Positions 11,632-21,323 of a stretch of 64,000 bases of DNA are shown piece after piece; position 1 is the stretch's first letter, and each line of letters starts with the position of its first letter. Position numbers and translations under genes: made by a program. Under the pieces are notes generated by a model. It searched no databases and was not told where the DNA came from. It saw only the letters and a program-made list of their open reading frames with translations. Origin of the DNA: Lycorma delicatula (lineage: Eukaryota > Arthropoda > Insecta > Hemiptera > Fulgoridae). The stretch is taken from assembly GCF_047948215.1 (NCBI RefSeq), contig NC_134456.1, positions 82,228,515-82,292,514 on the forward strand, written 5' to 3'.

Positions 11632-11817
11632 CCTCAAAAACTACTGGTCCGATTTTGATGCGGATTTTTGCATTACCTAACATAGGTATCATTTCAGAGC
11701 AGGTTCTTAGACATTTTTTTACAGTTATAGGCCATCAGGGCGCGCTGCAATAGATGTGTTTCTCTAAAACGGTTGGGCCGATTTTAATGATGTTTTTTGA
11801 ACTACGTAACATATGTA

Positions 11818-12850
11818 AGGTAATACATATCTATTGCTAACATTTACAGGAACCATATGCAACTGTAATAATCGAAGAACATAAGAAAGAAGCTGTAATA
11901 GAAAAGGGGGTCCGACAAGGATGTTCCCTATCCCTGTTAATTTTTAATTTTTACATAGAACTAGCAGTAAATGATGTTAAAGAATAGTTTAGATCCGGAG
12001 TAACAGTGCAAGGTGAAAAGATAAAGATACTACGACTTGTTGATGATACAGCAATTCTAGCTGAGAGTAAAACACATGTAGAAGAAATAATGATCAGCAC
12101 GGATGAAGTCCTACGTAAAAATTACCGCATGAAAATAAACAATAACGAAACGAAGTAATGAAATGTAGTAGAGATAATGCGAGTGGCCCGCTAAATATAA
12201 AAATAGGAAGACAAAAGATTATGGTGGTAGAAGAATTTTGTTATTTGGAAAGTAGAGTTACTAAAGATGGACGAAGTAGGAGCGATATAAAATACTGAAT
12301 AGCACACGCTAGAAATATAATTTTCTTACATTAAAAATAAATTTAAACGCCAGGAAAACCAATTTTTGAAAATATATGTTTGGAGCGCAACTTTACATGG
12401 AAGTGAAACGTGGAGGATCGGAGTACCTGAGAAAGATTAGATGCTTTTGAAACGCGGTGCTGTAGGAGAATGTTAAAAATCAGATGGGTGGATAAAGTGA
12501 CAAAACCCACTGAGTTGATCTAGTGGTGAACGCGTCTTCCCAAATCAGCTGATTTGAAAGTCTAGAGTTCCAGCGTTCAAGTCCTAGTAAAGCCAGTTAT
12601 TTTTACACGGATTTGAATACTAGATCGCGGATACCGGTGTTCTTTGGTGGTTGGGTTTCAATTAACCACACATCTCAGGAATGGTCTAACTGAGACTGTA
12701 CAAGACTATAAACTTCATTTATACTCATTCATCCTCTGAAGTATTATCTGAACGGTAATTACCGGAGGCTAAACAGGATAAAGAAATAACAGATAGGGAA
12801 TCTCGGAGAGCTGCATCAAACTAGTCAGATGACTGAAGATAAAAAAAAAA
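11818..12850 (+). pseudogene. Non-LTR retrotransposon, RT domain remnant
   Basis: Decayed 3' part of a LINE. In the reverse transcriptase, the plus frames read VRQGCSL (region B/4 side) near 11906, then a catalytic-site box LVDD at 12036-12047, where the family usually has FADD or YADD. Next comes MKINNNETK (12129-12155), then the VEEFCYLESRVTKDGRSRS segment (12228-12286). Several stops and frameshifts interrupt it. The end of the C-terminal region is broken by a SINE at 12505-12784. The 3' UTR (12785-12830) matches 22866-22920 and 37313-37357. It ends in an A tract. ACATATGTA occurs at both ends (11809-11817 and 12851-12859). The protein resembles RTE-like endonuclease/RT LINEs; the clade is inferred. 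A dead, 5'-truncated copy. Confidence 0.85.
12505..12784 (+). mobile_element. SINE A copy nested in the LINE
   Basis: Full-length: ACCCAC start, A-box-like TTGATCTAGTGGT, B-box-like GTTCAAGTCCTA, body, and tail ending CGGAGGCTAAACAGG. It sits inside the LINE C-terminal or 3' region, so it arrived after the LINE. Confidence 0.9.
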
Positions 12851-12945
12851 ACATATGTATCACTTCAGAGCAGGTTTTTAAACATTTTTACGGTTATAAG
12901 CCGCCAAAGGGCGCTGCAGTTGATATGTTTCATCAAAACGACTTT

Positions 12946-14134
12946 GTGGCTTTTTTACAATCTTTAACTTTATCAGTTGTAAAAAATTTATTTCTCGTGT
13001 TTCGATAGTGATAAGTAGTTCATTTAGAAGTCATATTAAAGCTTATTTTGCCTTCTTTTAGAAAAAAATCCCTTTTCACCTGGTAGTACCACTACACTTT
13101 GAGTAGTATAGTTATAAGTGCACGACACAAACAATTGTGTCGTGCACTTTTGTTTACTGTGTAATATTTTGTCAAATACTTTTGGATTTTTTTGATTTTT
13201 AACGTAAACAATTTACATTCTATCATTAATTACTATTTTTTATTTCATTTCGTGTAGTTGTTTGGGATAAATAGTTACCGTTTTAAAAATATTGTTGACA
13301 TATGCTTGTAGTATTTTGGTTATGTATTGGTTATACGTACAAATATTATTTTTTTTGCTTTTTTTGTTTACATTTGTTATAATTTTTATTTAATTAGTTT
13401 ATTAGTGTGTAAAGTAAATTATAATATGGGACCGTCAAAACAACGCGCTTCACACAAATATAATGTAAGGTAAGGAAAATCAAATATTCAAATTATGAAC
13501 GAAAAACGTTTGGTAAAATCTCTATTCGCCCTGTAGCTCTTGAGATTCAAGATCATCTTGAATACATTACATGAAAAGGATCAACCGAAGGCTGGTCCTT
13601 CTTATATAAGTACAGGTGGAATTAACACAGAAGATATTAGTATACGGGTGCATGATTTTCAAAAATCAGAACTTTCTGAAATTCATGATCACCAGACATG
13701 AATTTATCATTAAATTATGTACTAAAAATGTTCTTAACATTTTCCGTAAACATTTTTCCAGGATTTTAAAACGCTAGAAACATTATAACTAAACTTTTAC
13801 GCGTGGTTTTGATGATTTTTAAAAAATGGAATATAAATTTTTGATCTGTTGAGTACAGAGAGATTATCTTAAAATAATTCATATGAAATTAAATAAAATA
13901 TCAAGGAAACGTTATCATTTTTTTTTAATTTTCGGCATAGTGAAAACAGGCAAACAAAAACAATCTTTACAAATCACAGAGAAAATTTTCTGTTTATTTT
14001 TGTTAAAGAATTAGGTGTCTAGGATAAATCATATCTGAGATGAACAGTTTTTTGTAAATGACGATTATTTGTCCCATCCTCAATTTTAGGAGTTGCAAAT
14101 CAAATATGAATATCATTTTTTGAAGCTAATCTTC
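12946..14134. other. AT-rich DNA with a perfect hairpin
   Basis: Apart from the hairpin at 13116-13149 I see no assigned feature. A short ATG frame at 13426-13470 is followed by a GTAAGG donor-like site. It resembles nothing securely and may be a decayed transposase exon. Confidence 0.4.
13116..13149. repeat. Perfect 15-bp inverted repeat with 4-nt loop
   Basis: Arms AAGTGCACGACACAA (13116-13130) and its exact complement (13135-13149), spacer ACAA. It is isolated; no element boundary was recognised around it. Confidence 0.9.
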
Positions 14135-14769
14135 ATTTAGATTATTTGTTGTCAAAGTGGGCGATAACGCCCTCTTGTGGGCGCTGGAGGTCTTCAGGGG
14201 GAGCAGTAGAAGGCCCACAGAAATTTGGGGGCGTTCAGGTAGTCTAGGAAGGCTATCTTGTAAGGAAAGCCTTAGGCTGGTTGCCTCGGTTTTTGGCGCA
14301 AAAGAAGACGTGTTTATGTTACTGAATACATTGTTCCCAAGGAACTTCACTCTGCTATCAGATCTGAAAGATGTGAGGGGTCCTGTAGTCGCTCCAATAA
14401 TCATTTATTATTGTGCTTCTCTTTATTGTGTTTCTTCTCGTCGGGGTTTTTTATTTATAACTATGTTTAATAGTGTGAAACTCTCATGTGTGGTGACTCA
14501 ATCCGAGTCCGATATCTCTTAGGATAAAAAGGATTGCACGGCTGGGGACTTTTCAAGAGGAATATCGTGTGGTTGACTAAATGGAGTGTGAGACTGGGTG
14601 GTACAAGTGTATATTCTCCTTTGGTTTGTCTTTCAAAGTCTTAGATATAGTCTTCTGTTGTGCATCACTAATATTTTTTTTCTTAACTAAGTAATAAGTA
14701 TTAAGTATTAAGTTTTATGTATATAATTTTTGTTTTCTCATTTTGTGTGCTGCTAAATTTTGGCAGCTT

Positions 14770-15385
14770 GGGTTAATCTATGTTGGTGGAATACATAAAC
14801 TCATTTGTACGAGTCTGACAGGGCAAGGGGAAGGGCTTTGACAAAAACAGAGTTGCGGACTTCTTGCTGACGTGCAACCGGAAAATTATATACGGCGGAC
14901 TGGAGGAAGGATACCATGACAAGTGTATATAATAATTTTTAAAAATAAGACGGAGATGAGAATGGCGAAAAAAATAAGATCGCCAGGACAACGAAACGTA
15001 GGACCGTGTAGGGCCAGGGGGCAGCCCTATTGCTGAGGGCGTCTTGGCTTTAACCCCAAGCAAGAGTGGGTAAAGTCTGGGCGTTCGATGAAACATTAGG
15101 GACCTCAAGGTATGCGGGGAGGACGCGCTGGACGAAGAGGTATGCGTGAAGAGCATATCCAGACCTTGTATAGTGGTAGGACGGGAAGGCTAGCCTTCTT
15201 GCCGAGAAATTTTTGGGGTCTCCAGAAGCGGAAGGTCAGAACGTTCCGGTGATGCAAGGGGGAACCCGATGGAGGGGCCTGCAAGGGCCCCAAGCTAGGA
15301 TGGGTTTTAATCACCTCCACGACTCATAGGTGCGGTCGGCATTCGCCTGGAAGGCAAATGCCGACCGCCCCGTGTGAGTAAAAAA
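14770..15385 (+). mobile_element. GC-rich LINE-like 3' tail inside the hAT element
   Basis: Clearly richer in GC than the rest of the element, with a sharp edge near 14765. It ends in a strong hairpin (15332-15368), a short linker and an A tract (15379-15388), which is the layout of a non-LTR retrotransposon 3' UTR in plus orientation. The overlapping minus frames (14773-15156, 15105-15320) give no recognised protein. The family is not identified; it resembles the R1-like tails near 43 kb only in composition. Confidence 0.5.
15332..15368 (+). repeat. 16-bp hairpin near a retroelement 3' end
   Basis: GCGGTCGGCATTCGCC pairs with GGCAAATGCCGACCGC around TGGAA, with one C/A mismatch. It lies about 10 bases before the terminal A tract. 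Confidence 0.85.
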
Positions 15386-15808
15386 AAAGGAAGGCGATGG
15401 CTGATTGAAAAAAAATTATATTTCCTTGATATTTCAAACTAAAATGAAATATCTACTACACTAGTACAAAAATTTAAAGGGACACCTACATTTTATGATA
15501 AAAAAATGTATTCAAACTATTTTAACTTTGCAACCCGAAATTTTTCTAAAAGCAATTTTAATAATAATGCTTCCAAATATGATTAAATATGCGTTGTAAT
15601 TACTCTCATTTTAAATGTAAGTTTTAGAAATAGGATACGCCACGTTTAAAAACAATAATTGCAATTACGGTATTTAAGAGCCCATTTTAAAAACAGCAAT
15701 TGCAATTATATTATTTTAACAGATGGTAAGTTTAAAAATTTAGGCTAGAAAAGTTTTGATTCTGAAATGAGCGGTGGGCGAAAAAGTTTGGGAATCAATG
15801 ATTTAGAT

Positions 15809-16825
15809 ACTGGTTTATTTTCAGACCAGAACAGAAAAAAAATTCCAAGAACTAAAAAAATTTGGGTTAATTTAACTTATAATTAAGTTATAATTTAGTC
15901 CATCTTATCCTTGTCCTTTAACTTATAATTTAGTCCATCTTATCTTCCAAAATTTTGCTATGGAAGTTATATGTTTATAAACTGCTTCTTGTTGTATCAA
16001 CAGAGAATCTGTATATTAGTATATACTGAGTATGTAATGAAGGTAATCTATGTTTCTAACCTGCTTTAATTTTAATTTTTGGCATTTCACTTTTTTGAAT
16101 ATTTATAATGAAATTATGGTCAAACAAGGTTTCCGATTTTTATGAAATTTTATAGTAAGATTCTTTACTATTGGACAAACAATATATTTGTAACGATTTT
16201 ATAACAAAAGTTTCCGTTTCAAAGTAGTAGATAATTGTTTACTCTGAAGGCGGATGTAGAAGCGTTGAGGGGCGGTGGAGGGAAAATTTCTATCGCTAAA
16301 CTACCTACAAGTGGTCTCCCGTGCATGTCTGGCAACAACTACTCATTACGATACAATTTTCATTCTTTCTCTTTCACTCTCTCTCTCTCAACGGTTACGC
16401 TTAGATACTAAACCGTTTTATGTTTTACTATACATTTAAACCGTAATTTTTTCTGGGACTATATCTTTTGGTTTTTGATAAATTTACATTTATTTAATTA
16501 TTTTCCTCTTGGGATATTTTATTTACAAAATATAATTTTATCTTCATTCGATTAAAAGTTATGTATAGACATTTTTTCTACTTTTTATTTTCCGGATTAC
16601 CGAAATAAAATTCGACTGTCATTTGATATACTGATGAACTATCTTTAAAATGTACACAAAATTAACATTTTCGTGTTAACCACGTTATCATGTAAATCAG
16701 CATTATCGTATTACCGCAATTTTTTTTTTATTATGTTAAAAAAATAACGCTGTGCACAAGCTATTAACGGAATTTACTCAGTATAGGTGCATGTTATCAT
16801 ACGGGTGTTTCAATTAAGACTCTTA
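15809..16825. other. AT-rich DNA with a short CT microsatellite
   Basis: A CT-rich run lies near 16373-16390. A GC-richer patch at 16250-16350 matches nothing I know. Duplicated phrases at 15885-15950 (the TTTAACTTATAATTTAGTCC type) form a small local repeat. Confidence 0.5.
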
Positions 16826-17150
16826 CCCCACCGGGTTGGTCAAGTGGTAAACTCGGTCTTCATTATTCGAATTTGAATATTAGATCGTGGATACGGTGTT
16901 CTTTGATGCTTTTTATTATTTTTTTTAACTTCCAGGACCACCGTTAGGTATTGCTTCAGAGGATGAAATGAATGATTTTTAGCGTGTGAAAATGCCATGC
17001 CTGACCGGGATTCAAACCCCGGACCTCCGGTTTAAAGTCGGAGACACTACCATTCGCGCCACGGAGGTCGGCGTTCTTTGGTGGTTGGGATTCAATTAAC
17101 CGCACGTTTCAGGAATGGTCTCCCTGAGTGTTCAAGACTAGACATTTTCC
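16826..17150 (+). mobile_element. SINE A copy split by a SINE B
   Basis: The left part (16826-16908) has the head (GGGTTGGTCAAGTGGTAAAC) and the start of the body. The body resumes at 17070-17150. Between them sits a minus-strand SINE B. The junction sequence GGTGTTCTTTGATG (16895-16908) is repeated as GGCGTTCTTTGGTG (17070-17083): a 14-bp target duplication, slightly diverged. The tail is cut off. Confidence 0.9.
16909..17069 (-). mobile_element. SINE B copy nested in SINE A
   Basis: Minus-strand copy: T-rich end, then tail (CCAGGACCACCGTTAGGTAT), body, then the tRNA-like head with a B-box-like GGGATTCAAACCCC (reverse complement) and the terminal CGCGCCACGGAGG. Inserted with a 14-bp target duplication. 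Confidence 0.9.
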
Positions 17151-17229
17151 GGTACAGCTACATTACGTTGATAAGTTGCTAATGACTGTAATTGTTAATA
17201 ATTTTAATTAATATTTTAATTTTTAATAA

Positions 17230-17277
17230 TTTTCATTATTAATAATTTCATTTATATGAAATTATTAATAATGAAAA
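17230..17277. repeat. Perfect 22-bp inverted repeat, TTAT loop
   Basis: 17230-17251 is the exact reverse complement of 17256-17277, AT-rich, with a 4-base spacer. It ends 3 bases before the larger near-palindrome at 17281. Confidence 0.9.
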
Positions 17278-17405
17278 CAATAATCAAAAATAAAAAACGC
17301 TATTGCCAAAAAAATAAACTAAAAACCGACAATAAATCGAAAAAAAAAGAAGAAAACAAGAAAACGGACTAAAAATGGTTATGCAGTATTTTATTAAATA
17401 AAATA

Positions 17406-17572
17406 ATGGCTGCCAGTTTTCGTGGTGCGATTGATAGCGTCTCGGCCTTTCATCCGGAGGGTTCCGGGTTTGAATCCCGGTCAGGCATGGCATTTTCACA
17501 CGCTACAAAAATTGCCATTCATCTAATCCTCTGAAGAATACCTAACGGTGGTCCTGGAGGTTAAAAAAAAAC
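17406..17572 (+). mobile_element. SINE B copy, left arm
   Basis: tRNA-like head (17420-17490) with B-box GGGTTTGAATCCCGG, then body with CACACGCTACAAAA, then tail CCTCTGAAGAATACCTAACG and GGAGGTTAAA plus an A tract. The anticodon-like loop CTTTCAT would suit a Glu-type source, but this is uncertain. Confidence 0.85.
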
Positions 17573-17901
17573 AAAAAACTGGGTAACCAATCAATTTTCA
17601 GACAGTTTTAAATTGTTTAAATATATTTTTTAAGTTGTAAAATTACCAGGCGTTTAAGATTGTCTAATGATTAAGTTCTCATAGGTCTTACATCTATAAG
17701 AAAATTTTGCCCTTTAACGAAAATATTTAAATGCATTTGGGGTGCTCTGAATAATAATTGTCCTATATTAAAGAACTTGGAATAGTAATTTTTATTAAAG
17801 AACCCCTGACTGAATTTAAATATTTTTATTGAAGGACAAAATTTTCTTATCGGTGTAAGAAAATTAAAAACGTCTGAAAGTTGATCGGTGACTTTTATTT
17901 A

Positions 17902-18058
17902 TTTTTAACATCCAGGACCACTGTTAGGTATAGCTTCAGAGGATGAGATGAATGATTTGTAGTGTGTGTGAAAAAAATGCCATGCCTGACCGGGATTCGA
18001 ACCCGGGACCTCCGAATGAAAGGCCAAGAGATGTTACCACTCGCGCAACGGAGGCCGG
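17902..18058 (-). mobile_element. SINE B copy, right arm
   Basis: Mirror image of 17406-17572, with a better preserved B-box (GGGATTCGAACCCGGG on the plus strand, 17991-18006). A frame across it (17952-18158) is a shadow. Confidence 0.85.
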
Positions 18059-18384
18059 CTCATTATTTTATTCAATTAAATACTGCACAACGATGTTTAG
18101 TCCTTTATTTCCATACCTTGTTTTCTTTTCTTTAGTTCGATTTATTGTCATTTCTTAGTTCAATTTATTTATTTGTTTTATTTTTTTTGGCAGTCGTTTT
18201 TTGTAATTATTTTTATCATTTAGTACTTTTTAGTGATCATCGAGAAAAATTTACGATTCGAAAACTTATGAATATAACATATTTAACGTACTGTTTCAAA
18301 TGAGGAAACTGTAAAGATTTTAATTTATTTTTTTATTTGGCGTATACCAACCTAAACTTTCAGATTTCTCAAGTAATTGAGTTC

Positions 18385-18742
18385 CTCGAGAGACTTTTTA
18401 TCGTACGGATCGAAGAGCAATTTTCTGGGATCAACAACTAACGGGTAAACTCTCTGATTGTTTCACGCGACTCAGTGCTACGTAGACCTGATCCTTAGCA
18501 AAAATGTGAGTTCTCAGATCTACGACAGCTCTAACTAGAGCAGTCCCTTGTAGTATATGGACCGTTACAGCCCAGCACAATATTAGTGGCAGAAAACGCC
18601 ATTCCACTTTGCCCTGTTCTCCTAAAGCATGAAATTCCATAATAACGGGCTCGATCCTCAATCCTATAGTGACAACATTACCACTAATTGTACTATCGTA
18701 CTGACCGTTTGTGGGAGCTTGCTTGATTAAAGCTGGTGTCGG
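18385..18742 (-). pseudogene. Pif1-type helicase C-terminal remnant (Helitron or Pif1)
   Basis: The minus frame reads from 18742 through NGQYDSTISGNVVTIG to a block with LILCWAVTVHILQGTAL (motif V/VI side, family form ILAWAITIHKSQGLT), then AVVDL, then a YVALSRV box (motif VI, carrying the arginine that contacts ATP in this family). The conserved K in HKSQG is replaced here (HILQG). A stop after LPVSC at ~18428, then a frameshift: the next frame continues DPRKLLFDPYDKKSLEELNY. Only the last ~130 residues of a protein that normally exceeds 400 are present, with no ATPase P-loop, so it is dead. The source may be a Helitron or a Pif1 retrocopy; no Rep domain was seen. Confidence 0.75.
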
Positions 18743-18947
18743 CGTAGTCTTCCAACGTGATTTTGTATTTTACTAGTAAATACCCCGTTTGAATTTTGAA
18801 AATTGGAAGATCGGCTGCAAAGATATAACAAAATTTCCAAATAACCGTAATCTGTTAGATCGAGAGTTCAAACGTTGCCTTCAAACTACTAAAAAGTACC
18901 CTTTTTGAATTTTGAAAATCGGATGATTGTTTGTAGAGTTTAATCCC

Positions 18948-19353
18948 TTCAAATCTTTAGTATTTTACTGCTAGGATGATTCCAGCTAGAAATTTTTATC
19001 TCGGATGAAAAATTAGTTCAGGACATTTTTTTTCTTAGGGATAATTTTTCACAAATACGTTTATCTCCCTGATATAACAGTAGATAAAATGAACTCTAGA
19101 TTCCAAATTCCTCTGCTGCAAGAATTTAATGAAGATGACTACGATCGAAGATCACCCCACCACTCAATAACCTCACACGCAGGTCTCCACGGGAAGCCCA
19201 TTATTATTAAACAGAAATTTCTACTATTTTATTTAAGGTAAATTTAATTCTATTATTTTTATTATATTATTCATTCGATTGATTTGAATCATTCAGTTTA
19301 AACCCAGTCAGATAGTGATAGAGGCTCACAGTTCATTAATTCAATTCATTAAA
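18948..19353. repeat. Repeat flanking LINE tail 1, with extra 260 bp
   Basis: 18948-19090 is ~80-90% similar by eye to 21324-21470, which directly adjoins LINE tail 2. Here the match breaks at ~19090 and ~260 bp of unmatched sequence precede LINE tail 1. The shared flank shows that the two loci are copies of one longer repeat, not only two LINE insertions. Confidence 0.6.
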
Positions 19354-20330
19354 GTCATTTCTCCCGCTACCACCCCATTCGGTCGCCCTAAAGCATAAGA
19401 CCGAATGTCTGTGTTACAAACGGCAAATGAGCCTCGAACAGTTTAGCGACCAGTATCCTAACATAGCTCCTAGAGCTTATCTGACAACATGAGCGGATTA
19501 AGCGTGGTGCCATGCACCACCGGCTTGCGTGTCCCAACTGCTCATTTGTCAAATATTTGCTAAACTAGGTAGGCGCACCCCGTCAACTACTAAAAATGTA
19601 TATGGCATCCATAACAAAATTTATTTTGTCTAGGCAGTAATTCGCTGCCACGCCTAGGTCGCTGAATGCCAGCAAGTACCTGCCCACCATTTTATAGCGC
19701 TTGGAACCATAATAATTGGCTGGTGATCAGCCATACTCAGGGTTAGCTTCCCACAGCAATGGGGTAAGAGTCTTTCCCTTAAGCAAACTACGGATTCCGG
19801 TTGAACAAAGCAACCGCGTCTAGGAACTCCCACACGATCCGACAATGCGGCTCTCGCCACACTTACTCGCCGCTTATGAGTGGTCAATTTTCCCCTTGAC
19901 CTCTAAGTACCAGTGGCCCGGTCTCTGCCGGGCAGAGCAGGGCAGTCAAGAGCAGGGCAATCAAACATCAGGTGTTCATTTGACTGGACCTCCCCGCAGA
20001 CGCACAGCTCATCAGCTGCCAGGCAGAACCGAAACAGATATTGGTTCAAATTAGTGTGGTTGTTGAGCACCCGTTGCCCTTTAAAACGAGCTCGAGGCAT
20101 ACCATCCTCCCAAATCCTGTATAAACCTATAAAACGATCTTCCCTTAGTCGTGGTGTCCCATTCCAGCTGCCATGCTTCCATCACGAGGCTCTGCAGCCT
20201 CTTTCGCATATGGGAGATGGGTACTACTACATGTATATATATATATTTATACAGCCTTTGTCACTCCCGGTAACAAAAGGATTCCAGCGCGGGGTTAAAT
20301 ATCTAAATCGGTTCGGCCGTTAAGCTGCAA
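19354..20330 (-). pseudogene. Non-LTR retrotransposon C-terminal region, copy 1
   Basis: Minus strand. From ~20223, a frame reads MRKRLQSLVMEAWQLEWDTT then FYRFIQDLGGW: the W-x3-W-D..TTGR..Y..I..L motif that follows RT in R1/I/Jockey-type LINEs. A one-base frameshift near 20100 leads into a second frame with LNQYLFRFCLAADELCVCG and NEHLMFDCPALD (about 19930-20060), a C-x2-C..H-x4-C zinc knuckle. The 3' UTR fills 19354-19900 and matches 21471-22090 and 46935-47690. No RT is present. Overlapping plus frames (19845-20323) are shadows. Confidence 0.8.
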
Positions 20331-21323
20331 CTTTGGAATAAATATACATTCATACATACATGCACCCTAAATTACACTACTCTTTGGGGGTCGTGTAAAA
20401 AAAGACTCTTAAAACAGGTTAACAAAATTGTCAACAAGTAATATTAAAAACTCCAAAACTATCGTACAGCAGTACTGGAAGACAACCGTTTAAAATTGAA
20501 CTAAATGGATTCTAAAATGTTACAAACTGAGAAAATAGAAGTCTATTTTCTATGGTGAATGTATTTGTAGAGCATAAAATTAAACTAACTTATATGCAAT
20601 TTAAATTATTATATTTATAACATATAGTTGGAAAAACCCGTTACAAAGTGATTCACATAATTTATGTATATATGTGCTAAATCCTATAAATCCTAAATGA
20701 TGGTTGAAAATAAATTCTGAATAATAGCGCATTCAAATGGAAGTCGGTATAATGTAAAAATGATTAATGGTATTATTTTTATTAACCATCACATAAATTT
20801 ATTCCTTTCATGGTCTATTTTTTATTTATTTACATACGATAATAATAATTTTTTTTATTGGAAAATTGGATTCCAGTTATTTCCAGTTTTCTAGCTTAAT
20901 ATAAATCATGAAGATATAGTTTTTATTATCATATTATATTTTGTGCGTTTACCTGTTGTTTATACAAGTAAATAATATTAATGCGTATTAAATTACGTAT
21001 CATTAATTCTCATTATTTTATTTTTCTATTTTTTATTGCTTTTACAATCCACTTCATCGTTATGCGAACAAATAAATAACTGTTTATCAGTATTATTCTC
21101 ACAATAAATTCGGTATGAGGATAATAAACACAATAGGAATGTAGGGGACGGAGCCCCACGGCTAGACGGAAAGGGCGACCAAAGCGAGTCCTGACCGGTT
21201 AATATTAATACATTAATATTTTCGTTCAAGGTTTTATTTTAATTAAAAATAATTTAATGAAATATATCTTAGATAATTTTTTTTTAAGAATTTAATTTAG
21301 AAAAAAATTAGAAGGATAAATTT
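20331..21323. other. AT-rich DNA with no recognised gene
   Basis: Nothing assignable. A GC-rich patch (21129-21210) carries a GGGCGACCAAAGCGAG phrase similar to those at 22247-22262 and 40276-40296, so it is probably a scrap of a dispersed repeat. Confidence 0.5.

Larger units (their letters stand above)
11632..12945. repeat. Tandem repeat of ~130 bp units split by a LINE
   Basis: Unit 1 (11632-11760) and unit 2 (11761-11817 continued at 12851-12945) share the order: AAAAC..GG.CCGATTTT, then a CTA.GTAACAT(A).GTA segment, TATCA.TTCAGAGCAGGTT, and a GGGCGC.CTGCA segment. Unit 2 is cut exactly by the LINE at 11818-12850. Because unit 1 shows the uncut order, the insertion point is fixed to within a few bases. 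Confidence 0.8.
14143..15800. mobile_element. hAT-like DNA transposon, non-autonomous, 8-bp TSD
   Basis: Flanked by a perfect 8-bp direct repeat ATTTAGAT (14135-14142 and 15801-15808), the size produced by hAT transposases. The left end reads TATTTGTTGTCAAAGTGGGC; the right end, in reverse complement, reads CATTGATTCCCAAACTTTTT. Both resemble the CAGTGGTTCTCAAA-type ends common in hATs, decayed at the left. The subterminal GGGCGATAACGCCC palindrome (14159-14172) fits such elements. No transposase is coded. The 121-codon plus frame at 14157-14522 lies over the terminal region and is not a gene. A GC-rich retroelement tail is inserted at ~14770-15385. Confidence 0.7.
17281..18200. repeat. Near-palindrome, ~920 bp, with a SINE B in each arm
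   Basis: 17281-17762 is an imperfect reverse complement of ~17795-18200. Matching blocks: 17290-17405 with 18060-18195; the SINE B copies 17406-17572 (plus) with 17902-18058 (minus); and 17590-17760 with 17800-17895. The similarity extends well outside the SINE on both sides, so this is an inverted duplication or a fold-back element that already carried the SINE, not two independent SINE insertions. Confidence 0.8.

Noticed and set aside
14157..14522. 121-codon plus-strand frame
   Set aside because: Overlaps the hAT left terminal region, with an opposite-strand frame of similar quality; no family match known to me.
17991..18006. Possible functional tRNA gene
   Set aside because: The B box is excellent, but the sequence is the head of SINE B; acceptor and anticodon stems do not pair well and a SINE body follows.
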